The notes under the pieces: model-generated
Database searches by the model: none
What the model was told of the DNA's origin: nothing
What the model saw: the letters and a program-made list of their open reading frames with translations, nothing else
Assembly: GCF_011947285.1 (NCBI RefSeq)
Contig: NZ_JAAOZT010000006.1
Location: forward strand, 530,722 to 594,721
Length of the DNA: 64,000 bases
Origin: Glaciimonas immobilis
GTDB lineage: Bacteria; Pseudomonadota; Gammaproteobacteria; Burkholderiales; Burkholderiaceae_D
Direction of reading: 5' to 3'
In this document: one piece after another, positions 55,618 to 63,404 of the stretch
Position numbering within the stretch: position 1 is the stretch's first letter
Layout: each line of letters opens with the position of its first letter
Made by a program: the position numbers and the translations under genes

Positions 55618-56532
55618 ATGATATTTTCTGATGACAAAGATCTGCGAATTTTTGATATGAAGGTTATGGCAACCCTCATGGAAGAGCGGACCGTAACAAA
55701 AGCTGCGGTTCGGCTAGGCGTGTCCCAGTCTGCTTTGAGCTACACGTTAGAGCGCATGCGGGTGAGATTCGCCGATCCACTATTTGTACGTGTTGGCAAC
55801 AAAATGTCGCCCACGCCCTTTGCTGATCGCCTCGGAGCCGCATCAGCACGCGTGCTTCGCACTGTTGAAACTGAAATGGAAGGACTTACCCCCTTCGATC
55901 CCGCTACAACGCAACGTGAATTCCGACTACTTGTCAATGAGGTTGGTGCGATGACAATGGTGCCGAAGTTGATTCGGCTGTTGGCTTCTGTGGCACCGGG
56001 TGCCCGGCTAGCTCCAGAGAGAGGAGACTCTTCAACGCTTGCGAAAGCACTCGCAACCGGGCAGATCGATCTGGCAGCGGGTCACTTTGCCAATGTGGAT
56101 GACCGCCTCTATCAGCAGTTGCTGTTTAAGCGGGATTATGTTTGCATCGCGCGACGCGACCATCCCTACATCAGTGATGCGATTTCATTAAAAGAATTCA
56201 GCCAGGCGCCGCAGATTCTCGTGGACGCAGCGCCTGTTACACAAGACTGGATCAATGCTTTACTTAGCAAACATTCGTTACGGCCGACAATTGCGATGAC
56301 ATCACAGCATATTGCGGCCATTCCTTTTTTTGTCGCGAACTCAGATATGATTTCGATCATTCCGAAGGAAGTGTACGATTTGTTTCTGCCAATCGCAGCC
56401 ATTAAAAAAATTACGTTCCCTGTACCAATTCCGCCAATCGATATTCGACAGTATTGGCATGCACGCCTTGCAAGCGATCCTGCGCTGCGCTTTTTCCGAG
56501 AACTGGTCTTTGAGGCCACGCGTGAAAATTAG
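55618..56532 (+). CDS. LysR-family regulator, probable controller of the aromatic island
   Basis: About 304 residues. The N-terminal winged HTH (DMKVMATLMEERTVTKAA, LGVSQSALSYTLERMR) is of the NodD/NahR-like type, with a LysR substrate-binding domain behind it. It is divergent from the porin gene with 199 bp between the starts, the classical layout for a LysR activator of a catabolic cluster. A TTG at 55606 extends the frame; ATG 55618 is preferred. Confidence 0.9.
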   Translation: MIFSDDKDLRIFDMKVMATLMEERTVTKAAVRLGVSQSALSYTLERMRVRFADPLFVRVGNKMSPTPFADRLGAASARVLRTVETEMEGLTPFDPATTQREFRLLVNEVGAMTMVPKLIRLLASVAPGARLAPERGDSSTLAKALATGQIDLAAGHFANVDDRLYQQLLFKRDYVCIARRDHPYISDAISLKEFSQAPQILVDAAPVTQDWINALLSKHSLRPTIAMTSQHIAAIPFFVANSDMISIIPKEVYDLFLPIAAIKKITFPVPIPPIDIRQYWHARLASDPALRFFRELVFEATREN

Positions 56533-56568
56533 AGCAGCCTTTGGTGTGGCGTTGGTGCAATGCGGTGA

Positions 56569-56958
56569 TCAAGTAATTCTGTGGCGACCGGCCTTGTTGG
56601 TGGTGCGCAGTTTCAGCTCCGCGATCAATGCACAATAGCGCTTCAACTCCGCTTGCAGCAACATCCTCGGCTTGCCATAGTTGGCGCGGTGCGCAGCGTG
56701 CGGTTTCTTAAACGCTTGCAGCGCCCGGTAGACGTTCGTCGCGGAGACGCCGTACAAGCCGGCCACCGCAGCGATCTGGATGGCACGCTCTGGACTCTTG
56801 GGCGGTAAACGGTCTAGTCGCTGCCGCAACTGCAGCAGCCAATCGACAGGAAATGCCCATGTCGGTTGCTCATTGCGGGCCAGCGCGCGGTACCCGGAGG
56901 CGTGGCCGATGCCGGATGAGGCGCTTGTCACGAGGACGACTTGTTGATCTGCTTGCAT
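56569..56958 (-). pseudogene. Chimeric ORF: start of an SDR gene joined to a transposase/integrase-like fragment
   Basis: The first about 27 residues (QVVLVTSASSGIGHASGYRALA) are the cofactor-binding start of a short-chain dehydrogenase, with G-x3-G-x-G partly kept. From about residue 30 the sequence changes to an HTH-containing N-terminus of a transposase-like protein (AIQIAAVAGLYGVSATNVYR; YGKPRMLL; LKRYCALIAELKLRTTNKAG). It is 15 bp behind the oxidoreductase gene at 56973, so an SDR gene of that operon was apparently cut by an insertion whose remainder is lost. Confidence 0.6.
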
Positions 56959-56972
56959 GAATACCCCCTTTA

Positions 56973-57893
56973 TCAGTTGCTGGTCCGGATCAGAACCTTG
57001 CCGCGTGCGTGTCCGGTTGATAGCTTTTCAAGCGCGGCGCGCGTATCGTCCAGATGGAAGATCGTATCGGTAATGATCTGGAGCCGGCCGGCGAGAAATA
57101 ACTTGATCGCTTCTGGCAGAACAGATGCGGCCTCGGCAAAGAAGACAAATGCGCCGGTATGGTCGCTCTTCGATTTGATATCGAATGCGACGAGGCTGGC
57201 AATACGTCCGCCCGGCCCCAGCACCGACCACGATTGCTCCAGGACGTCGCCACCCATGGTGTCAAGTACCAGGTCCACGTCACGCAGCTGCGTGAAATCG
57301 TCGGTCCGGTAATCGATGACTTCGTCGGCACCCAGACTTTTGACCAGATCAATATTTTTACCTGATGCGGTGGCAATGACATAGGCGCTGGCATGGTGGG
57401 CCAGCTGGACGGCCATGATGCCGACGCCGCCTGCGCCGGCATGGATCAGCACGCGCTGACCGGGTTTCAGAAGGCCCGCATCGAACAGTCCCTGGCGTGC
57501 CGCGCCGAATGCCGTTGGCAAGGATGCGGCTTGTTCGAAGCTCATCTCTTCCGGAATGGCAACCAAGTCGCTGGCGGCCATCACCAGGCGTTTGGCGAAC
57601 GCGCCACCGGCACCCGGCGCAGTGCGGCCGACGACGCGATCCCCTGGTTTCAGATGCGTGACGGCGCTACCGACGGCGTCGATCACACCGCTGAAATCCG
57701 TGCCCGGCGTATAGGGAAACGTGACCGGAAAAACCTGCTGCATGTAGCCAGCAATCATTTTCAGGTCCAGCGGATTGACACTGGCCATCTCGATGCGAAC
57801 AGCCGATTCATGCGCTTGCAGGGCTGATGCAGGAGCGTTGCCGAGTTCGACGACGTCAGGCCCGCCGAAGCCCTGGATATACGATGTTTTCAT
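56973..57893 (-). CDS. NAD(P)H-dependent quinone oxidoreductase-like MDR enzyme
   Basis: 306 residues of the zinc-free medium-chain reductase type: GroES-like N-terminal part (SVNPLDLKMIAGYM, PGTDFSGVIDAVG, LKPGDRVVGR) and cofactor-binding VLIHAGAGGVGIMAVQLA. It reduces quinones or enones. Together with the SnoaL-like gene it forms a short minus-strand operon divergent from a LysR regulator. Confidence 0.9.
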   Translation of the reverse strand: MKTSYIQGFGGPDVVELGNAPASALQAHESAVRIEMASVNPLDLKMIAGYMQQVFPVTFPYTPGTDFSGVIDAVGSAVTHLKPGDRVVGRTAPGAGGAFAKRLVMAASDLVAIPEEMSFEQAASLPTAFGAARQGLFDAGLLKPGQRVLIHAGAGGVGIMAVQLAHHASAYVIATASGKNIDLVKSLGADEVIDYRTDDFTQLRDVDLVLDTMGGDVLEQSWSVLGPGGRIASLVAFDIKSKSDHTGAFVFFAEAASVLPEAIKLFLAGRLQIITDTIFHLDDTRAALEKLSTGHARGKVLIRTSN

Positions 57894-57919
57894 TTAATCC
57901 TCGTGCTTGTGAAAAGGGT

Positions 57920-58366
57920 TCAACCTTGTGGCGGGAACTGGCCGAGTTGCAGGAACAAGCCAAACCAGTCCTCCATGTGCCAGGTAGTGGTGACCAGGCC
58001 GTTAGCGACCGTGTGAAACTCGTGCAACCGGAAGTTCACCTTTTTGCCGGTTGGGGCGATGCCGAACAGCTCGCCCAAATGAGTCCCACTGATCTCGGCG
58101 CGCACGCCGACTTTGCCGGGCTCCTGGATCGTGTCGTGGATGGTGATGTGCACGTCCGGAAATGCGGCGACAACCATGCGAATGATCGGCTTGATCCCAG
58201 CCGGCCCCGGACCCTGACCTGGCGCCAGCGGAATGTCGTCCCATTCAGGGGCGAGTACAGCATCAACGAGATCGGGGTTCTGTTCGCTGAAAGCGCGATA
58301 CAACGTTTGTACGGCAGTGAGTTCGGTGCGTAATTGTTTGGACAAGTCTGTCGTTGACATATTCAT
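57920..58366 (-). CDS. SnoaL-like / ester cyclase family protein
   Basis: About 148 residues with the NTF2-like fold pattern of the polyketide-cyclase/ester-cyclase family: AFPDVHITIHDTIQEPGKVGV, GTHLGELFGIAPTGKKV, HEFHTVANGLVTTTWHMED. Many small members have no known reaction. The frame extends to 58471, but that region overlaps the divergent LysR gene; ATG 58366 (or 58360) is the sensible start. The control region to the LysR gene is then 93 bp. Confidence 0.82.
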   Translation of the reverse strand: MNMSTTDLSKQLRTELTAVQTLYRAFSEQNPDLVDAVLAPEWDDIPLAPGQGPGPAGIKPIIRMVVAAFPDVHITIHDTIQEPGKVGVRAEISGTHLGELFGIAPTGKKVNFRLHEFHTVANGLVTTTWHMEDWFGLFLQLGQFPPQG

Positions 58367-58459
58367 AAAAAGATCTGTTGAGAGGAGAAGGAAGTGCCAG
58401 TGTGCCCTCTGCGGTACAATCAGTCCAACAAATAACTTGTATAGATAATTATTCGAATT

Positions 58460-59371
58460 ATGGATTTTCATGGCGTTGATTTGAATTTATTGGTCGCTTT
58501 TAATGCGCTGATGAACGAACGGAATGTCACGCGTGCCGCGACCCAGGTGGGCGTGAGTCAACCGGCAATGAGCGCGGCCTTGTCCCGGTTGCGTAACTTG
58601 TTGGGTGATCCCCTGTTCCAGCGCAGCAGTGTTGGTTTGATTCCCACACCACGCGCGCGGGATTTAGCTTCGCCCGTCGCCGCGGCCCTGCGTCAGATTG
58701 AATTGGCTATGGTCAGCCAGCCCGTTTTTCAGCCTGAGACGGCGTCAGTGACGTTCAAATTGGGCCTACAGGATTACCCCACGGTGGTCCTGCTTCCGGC
58801 GCTATTGGAAGCGCTTGAACAAACCATGCCCGGCGTATCATTGAATGTGCTTGCCTTTAATGACCGTGATGCCGCTGTCGATCTGCTCGATGCCGGGGTG
58901 ATCGATGCCGCGATTGGCGTGTCGCCGACGAATACGGATGCTCGCATTCTGACACGGCCACTATTGCGCGATGAATTTGTCACCATCGTATCGAGCGATA
59001 ATTTGGCGGCCAGGTCCCCAATGAACTTGAACACTTACCTCGACCTGCAGCATGTGCTTGTGTCGCCCGAAGGACAGTTGCACGGCCTCGTCGATCAAAC
59101 CCTCGCGCAACAGGGCAAGAAGCGCAAGCTCGCATTGACCTTGCCGCAAATATTTGCTGTGCCTGCGGTCGTTGCGCGCACCAACATGGCCGCCACCATA
59201 CTCAAACGTGTAGCGCTTCATTCGCAGGCCAGCCATCGACTTATCTTGTTTCCGCCGCCCCTTGCGCTGCCTGAGATCGTTTTTCACCTGATATGGCATC
59301 GACGTAGCGACAATCACCCCGCTCAACTATGGTTCAGGGAATTTATTGCAAAGCACTCAGCCGCCTTGTAA
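58460..59371 (+). CDS. LysR-family regulator of the oxidoreductase/SnoaL pair
   Basis: 303 residues: HTH DLNLLVAFNALMNERNVTRAA, VGVSQPAMSAALSRLRNLLGD, with an effector domain behind. Divergent to the SnoaL-like and MDR genes, which it probably controls. It is a different LysR branch member from the one at 55618. Confidence 0.92.
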   Translation: MDFHGVDLNLLVAFNALMNERNVTRAATQVGVSQPAMSAALSRLRNLLGDPLFQRSSVGLIPTPRARDLASPVAAALRQIELAMVSQPVFQPETASVTFKLGLQDYPTVVLLPALLEALEQTMPGVSLNVLAFNDRDAAVDLLDAGVIDAAIGVSPTNTDARILTRPLLRDEFVTIVSSDNLAARSPMNLNTYLDLQHVLVSPEGQLHGLVDQTLAQQGKKRKLALTLPQIFAVPAVVARTNMAATILKRVALHSQASHRLILFPPPLALPEIVFHLIWHRRSDNHPAQLWFREFIAKHSAAL

Positions 59372-59471
59372 TCAGCATGTGGTTTTGAGTGCACCAGCGG
59401 TTGAAGTATTTGACGGCTAAATACTGGCCCGCTATCGCTATCAATTAAGACCGACAAGCTGACGACGGGTA

Positions 59472-59503
59472 GGGGCCAAGGGGCCAAGGGGCCAAGGGGC
59501 CAC
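59472..59503 (+). repeat. Four 8-bp tandem repeats
   Basis: GGGGCCAA three times followed by GGGGCCAC. Confidence 0.9.
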
Positions 59504-59519
59504 ATCTGCACATACTTAA

Positions 59520-59603
59520 TATGACGAGCGTCTGAAGATCGCCATCAAGGCGGCGCACGTGCAAACACGCGAGACTTATGACGCGCTGACTGAGAGCCGC
59601 TGA
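59520..59603 (+). mobile_element. IS3-type transposase (OrfB) scrap
   Basis: A 27-codon piece reads YDERLKIAIKAAHVQTRETY and runs to a TGA. AIKAAHxxTRETYG is a conserved stretch near the start of OrfB of several IS3-family elements. No ends or further transposase sequence remain. Confidence 0.5.
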
Positions 59604-59754
59604 CTGAGAGCCGCTGACATAATCACGCTTTTCCTCGAGCCGTGCACTGAAGTCGGCCAGCAGCGCGGAGCAGCTTGTTCCGGGCCGTAATTGGCCTATT
59701 CCGGCTATTCATAGGGAGGCACGAAATAGATTTGATCTTACACATCATTAATGC

Positions 59755-59782
59755 AAAAAAGCCGACTTCTAAGTCGGCTTTA
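59755..59782 (-). terminator. Rho-independent terminator behind higA
   Basis: GCCGACTT / AAGTCGGC stem with a 2-base loop, followed on the minus strand by six T residues. It sits 28 bp behind the higA stop codon. Confidence 0.75.
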
Positions 59783-59809
59783 TATTGACGGATTCACCAT
59801 TAATCAACG

Positions 59810-60121
59810 CTAGACTAAATGCACCTCAAGGCGTTTGCCGAGCGCTGTTGCATATTTTCGCAAGGTACTGAGGCTCGGGGAGTGTTTGCCTGACGCCAGT
59901 GCACTTTCTAGACGGGCGACTGCCGTTGCTTTGGTTCCCATGCGCTCAGCAATTTGCGCTTGAGTCAGTCCTGCAGCTTTGCGCGCAGCGAGAATCTCAT
60001 CCATGATAGCGAATTCTTCTCGATTCAGCCGTTCGTATTCCGCACGAACGGCAGGGTTCTCAAGGGCTTTGACTTTGAGTTGTGCGTGAGTCATAGGTGA
60101 TGGTGAATGATTAGATGCCAT
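59810..60121 (-). CDS. HigA-like XRE-family antitoxin
   Basis: 103 residues with an N-terminal helical tail and an XRE helix-turn-helix (LTQAQIAERMGTKATAVARL, SPSLSTLRKYATALGK). This is the HigA group that pairs with Gp49/HigB toxins. The upstream toxin gene is truncated, so this is an orphan antitoxin. Its ATG overlaps the end of the toxin remnant. Confidence 0.85.
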   Translation of the reverse strand: MASNHSPSPMTHAQLKVKALENPAVRAEYERLNREEFAIMDEILAARKAAGLTQAQIAERMGTKATAVARLESALASGKHSPSLSTLRKYATALGKRLEVHLV

Positions 60122-60310
60122 TTTTAAACTCCTTCATGCGGTTTTCTGCAATACGTTTTTCTTTCAGGGGTGTTTTTTGTGCCTTTTTTACGAAGCTATG
60201 CAACATAACAATTTCGCGGCCAATTACAGTACAGTAGAAGACGCGAGCAATACCTTCAGCGCCTTTCAAGCGCAACTCAAAGAGACCATCACCGAAGTTT
60301 CGATAGTCGT
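60111..60310 (-). pseudogene. 5'-truncated HigB (Gp49-like) toxin
   Basis: The minus strand reads FGDGLFELRLKGAEG, then IARVFYCTVIGREIVMLHSF, then VKKAQKTPLKEKRIAENRM, to a TAA overlapping higA. This is the C-terminal two thirds of a HigB/Gp49 toxin, including the conserved FEL(R)-x-R-V-F-Y and KKTQKTP regions. The N-terminal third is replaced by the end of a tyrosine recombinase; the junction is near 60298. No start codon fits, so toxin activity is unlikely. Confidence 0.8.
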
Positions 60311-60834
60311 CACCGAGTCATGCCCGCATAACACCTGTATTTTTTCAAGCGGCACACCGGATAACCACATATCGGTCGCGCCCTTTGCTTATAGATTATA
60401 GAAGCCAAAGCCCACAATCGATTCTTTTCGTAGCTTGCGATGTTTGTTATCCGGGTTTTACCTATGGATCTTCGGAGCATTGAGCATAGATCGTCATAGG
60501 TATATGGAAAGCCATCCATTCGATGAATTATCGTCATACCTGGACCGGTAGCAGTGCCCTCTACGCGTAAGTCTTTGAGGATTGCATTTATGTCAGGGGT
60601 GATAGTTATATCGACAATGGCACGAGTTTTATTTTGATCATTGCGGATTATTCGTCGATTGCTACCATCCGGCGCGCGTTTCCATATGATATTGGCTGGC
60701 GTCCAGCAGATAATATCTTTGGGGCGTTGAAGCGTGCGATAGATGAGGTCCATCAAACTACGAATTTGACGAACTGCTAATTTGCGTGCCGCTTGAAATT
60801 CGCCGTGTTCCACATAGCGAAGAGATATTCCCAT
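60300..60834 (-). pseudogene. Tyrosine recombinase (phage integrase) relic
   Basis: The readable frame (RQIRSLMDLIYRTLQRPKDI, then ICWTPANIIWKRAPDG, later MTIIHRMDGFPYTYDDLC) is the catalytic domain of a phage-type integrase, with the first catalytic Arg in LQRPKDI. Near the end the frame shifts: AKGATDMWLSGVPLEKIQVL and CGHDSVTT are in another frame behind a stop codon. The N-terminal domain is missing and the C-terminal Tyr is lost at the junction with the toxin remnant. Confidence 0.75.
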
Positions 60835-61023
60835 AGGGAATATCAGTAAAAGTAGAGATTAGTAAGTTTTAAAGCAACTTTTTTTGAGACGATGGGGAAC
60901 GGCAATAATTTTCAATTAAGTATTGTTGCAGTGCATTAAGAATTGACGTGCTTTTTTGCACAGTTTGCTCAAGGAAGTAACTACCAGCAGCTGATCACCC
61001 CCCGATACATCAGATAAGAAAAA

Positions 61024-62145
61024 ATGAACCCATCATTCCTCCACCGCCTTGGTTTGCTTGCATGTGTGTTGCTGATTAGCGCCAGCCAGGCTAATGCGAC
61101 AAGCTATACATTCACCGAACTGATCCCACTGGGAGGCACTAACAGCTACGCCTACGCCATCAACAATGCCGGCCAGGTGGCAGGGTTTTCCTCTACTGCT
61201 GGCAACGTTGTCACCCATGCTACCCTGTGGAATGGCACCACGGCGACCGATCTGAGCACACGGGGAGCGAGTAACGTCTACGCCACCGCCATCAACACTG
61301 CCGGTCAGGTGGTAGGGTATTCCTCTACCCCTGGCAACACTACCTTCCACGCCACCCTGTGGAACGGTGGCCCTGAGGGGACCGACCTGGGCACACTGGG
61401 AGGCACTAACAGCTACGCCTACGCCATCAACAATGCCGGCCAGATTGCAGGGGTTTCCTCTACCGCTGGCAACACTACCTTCCACGCCACCTTGTGGAAT
61501 GGCACCACCGCGACCGACCTGAGCCCACTGGGAGGCATTTACAGCTACGCCTACGCCATCAACAATGCCGGCCAGGTGGCAGGGTCAGCCTCTACCGCTA
61601 AGAACACTGCCCTTCACGCCACCCTGTGGAATGGCACCACCGCGACCGATCTGGGCACACTGGGAGGCACTAACAGCTTCGCCTACGCCATCAACGATGC
61701 CGGCCAGATGGCAGGGGTTTCCTTTACCGCTGGCAACGCTGCCCGCCACGCCACCCTGTGGAATGGCACCACCGCGACCGACCTGGGCACACTGGGAGGC
61801 ACTACCAGCGTCGCCTACGCCATCAACAATACCGGCCAGATTGTAGGGGTTTCCTCTACCGCTAAGAACACTGCCCTTCGCGCCACCCTGTGGAATGGCA
61901 CCACGGCGATTGACCTCAATAATTTTCTGAGTGCCAGCGAGGTCAGCGCCGGCTGGGTGCTGCAGCAGGCCAGGGGCATCAACGACAGCGGCTCGATTGT
62001 CGGATACGACTATAATACTAAAACACGCGCGCAGGAAGCCTTCCTACTGTCAGTTAGCGCGGTGCCCGAGCCGGCAACCTACGCGACGCTGCTGGGGGGG
62101 CTGGCATTAATTGGTGCCATGGTTCGTCGTCGCAAGTCTTTATAA
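61024..62145 (+). CDS. HAF-repeat extracellular protein with PEP-CTERM anchor
   Basis: 373 residues: signal peptide (FLHRLGLLACVLLISASQANA), then six HAF-type repeats of 44 residues (pattern LGGTNSYAYAINNAGQVAG, HATLWNGTTATDL), then the tail VPEP (347-350), LLGGLALIGAMV and RRRK. The repeats probably fold as a beta-propeller-like or solenoid extracellular domain. Exported and processed by an exosortase, presumably the XrtB enzyme of this window 48 kb away. It is followed by a good terminator and stands alone. Confidence 0.9.
   Translation: MNPSFLHRLGLLACVLLISASQANATSYTFTELIPLGGTNSYAYAINNAGQVAGFSSTAGNVVTHATLWNGTTATDLSTRGASNVYATAINTAGQVVGYSSTPGNTTFHATLWNGGPEGTDLGTLGGTNSYAYAINNAGQIAGVSSTAGNTTFHATLWNGTTATDLSPLGGIYSYAYAINNAGQVAGSASTAKNTALHATLWNGTTATDLGTLGGTNSFAYAINDAGQMAGVSFTAGNAARHATLWNGTTATDLGTLGGTTSVAYAINNTGQIVGVSSTAKNTALRATLWNGTTAIDLNNFLSASEVSAGWVLQQARGINDSGSIVGYDYNTKTRAQEAFLLSVSAVPEPATYATLLGGLALIGAMVRRRKSL
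61129..61923 (+). repeat. Six near-identical 132-bp HAF repeats
   Basis: CTGGGAGGCACT-like starts at 61129, 61396, 61528, 61660 and 61792 (the second unit, from about 61261, is more diverged and one codon longer). Several units differ by only a few bases, so the array is prone to expansion and contraction by recombination. Confidence 0.88.
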
Positions 62146-62184
62146 TATTTCCCATCAGGCAGTCACTTGCCGCGCAAGCGACCG

Positions 62185-62203
62185 GCCCCGCAAGGGGCTT
62201 TTT
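62185..62203 (+). terminator. Rho-independent terminator behind the HAF gene
   Basis: GCCCC-GCAA-GGGGC followed by TTTTT, 40 bp behind the stop codon. Confidence 0.65.
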
Positions 62204-62738
62204 GCCGCCTGGACGCGATGGAGTGGACATGACACCGATAGGGCGAACATCCCTTCGAAAAAACCAATGGTCCGGGGGGCTGCTTTGGCGGCGGAAAGAA
62301 AGGAAGAAAGAAAGGGACCAGGAGATGAGATTTTCAGCCGGCGACTGCAAAAAAAGGAGGCGCGATCTGCACAACAAACGACTGCATGGCCTTGGGTAAC
62401 CGGCACCTGATAGTGCTGTGAACGTACCAGGAGCGACCACCACGATGGTGCTGCCCACTCCCTTTTTCCAAAAAAGTTTGCGCTTTAGGAAAATCTCCGC
62501 TATCGTTTGGTTGTCTCTGAGAAAAAGGGGAACGGGTTTGAGATCCCGATTTGACAAAGGCGCACATACGGCGCAGGCCGTTTTTTTACGTGCGTAGACC
62601 TTGTTTGCCTTCATTGGGCGGCAGTGGTGGGGGGCTTCGGCCCGCCGGTTTCCTTTGTCACTGGTATCTCAACCTGCTATTTGCCGCCCACCCCGTTTGA
62701 GATCGGGACGCGGTTTAACCGCACAAGGAAGTCACAAC
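62204..62738 (+). other. Long structured leader of the small-gene pair
   Basis: 535 bp without a clear gene. GTTTGAGATC occurs at 62536 and 62695. The bases behind them, TCCCGAT (62544-62550) and ATCGGGA (62702-62708), are complementary and could pair. A GGTATCTCAAC between them (about 62663) is the inverted relative of the same motif. The plus strand is open in frame with the first small gene (to 62601). Confidence 0.4.
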
Positions 62739-62936
62739 ATGCTTAGCACCGTCACGCCTACCCAATCGCGCTTACAAACAATTCAACGTCTGACTCGTCG
62801 GTCTACCGCGATGGCTGTCACGCTTCCCGCGCTCGACATGCTGATCTCTGACAACCAACGTAACACCAATGATTGTCATGAGCTGGTAAGTGATGTTTCC
62901 ATCGACCTGTCTGCATTAATGGGCGGTGTAGAATGA
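62739..62936 (+). CDS. Small conserved-looking protein, 65 residues
   Basis: ATG 62739 has AAGGAA 9 bases upstream. The product is MLSTVTPTQSRLQTIQRLTR onward with an acidic second half ending SALMGGVE. I do not recognise a family. The open frame reaches back to 62601, but the Shine-Dalgarno favours 62739. The stop overlaps the next start (ATGA), so the two are translated together. Confidence 0.6.
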   Translation: MLSTVTPTQSRLQTIQRLTRRSTAMAVTLPALDMLISDNQRNTNDCHELVSDVSIDLSALMGGVE

Positions 62937-63361
62937 CCAAATCCAAATCCAAGTCCAAGTCCAAGTCCAAGTCCAAACCCACCACGCCCCCGCAAGCGCC
63001 AGTTATACCAAAAACCAATCCCCATTTTCGCAGCGTTGACCGCGCACCCTATGAGATTGGCTTTCTGCTCAAAGCTATTGATGACGATGTTTCACCCCAT
63101 GCGCCAATCACCGACGAGCAAGCACGGGAAGCAGAAGCTATCGCCAATCACGCAGACAACGCGCAAGAAGTTATTTCCCGCGGACTGGAGGCGATCGGTG
63201 AGGTCCTGTCCATTGCCGCGTGTAATGCCGAATGTGTGGTGAATAGCAGGACCATTTCGGCCATAGGTGAAATTATCCGACACCTGACGGTCGAGTCCCA
63301 ATTGATGCACGACATGGGCGACTTGATGAAAGATACGGTAGCAGCGCACCAAAAAAGGTAA
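62933..63361 (+). CDS. Small protein with Lys-Ser repeat and helical domain
   Basis: 142 residues. The N-terminus is a (Lys-Ser)6 run followed by Pro/Thr. The rest is predicted helical and acidic (DEQAREAEAIANHADNAQEV; GLEAIGEVLSIAACNAECVV). No family recognised; such gene pairs are common in phage- or plasmid-derived islands of Burkholderiales, which is inference. A terminator follows. Confidence 0.65.
   Translation: MTKSKSKSKSKSKSKPTTPPQAPVIPKTNPHFRSVDRAPYEIGFLLKAIDDDVSPHAPITDEQAREAEAIANHADNAQEVISRGLEAIGEVLSIAACNAECVVNSRTISAIGEIIRHLTVESQLMHDMGDLMKDTVAAHQKR
62939..62974 (+). repeat. Six in-frame hexanucleotide repeats AA(A/G)TCC
   Basis: Two AAATCC followed by four AAGTCC encode the Lys-Ser run; length changes keep the frame. 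Confidence 0.9.
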
Positions 63362-63372
63362 GCGCAATGCCT

Positions 63373-63404
63373 GAAGCCACCACCCGGCAGCATGGCTTCT
63401 TTTT
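63373..63404 (+). terminator. Rho-independent terminator behind the small-gene pair
   Basis: GAAGCCA / TGGCTTC stem with a 13-base loop followed by TTTTT, 12 bp behind the stop codon. Confidence 0.65.

Larger units (their letters stand above)
59372..59809. other. Repeat- and relic-containing stretch
   Basis: 438 bp without an intact gene. It holds four 8-bp repeats (59472-59503), a scrap of IS3-type transposase (59520-59603), a 14-bp direct duplication GCTGACTGAGAGCC (from 59585) and a terminator hairpin at the right end. Confidence 0.6.

Noticed and set aside
60177..60401. Plus-strand ORF of 74 codons
   Set aside because: Antisense to the HigB remnant and the integrase end, whose conserved motifs are on the minus strand.
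61129..61923. CRISPR-like regular repeats
   Set aside because: The 132-bp units are coding HAF repeats without unique spacers; the same holds for the 252-bp array at 2037 and the 13-bp array at 9123.
62054..62614. Minus-strand ORF of 186 codons
   Set aside because: It runs antisense through the end of the HAF gene, its terminator and the structured leader, with unlikely composition.
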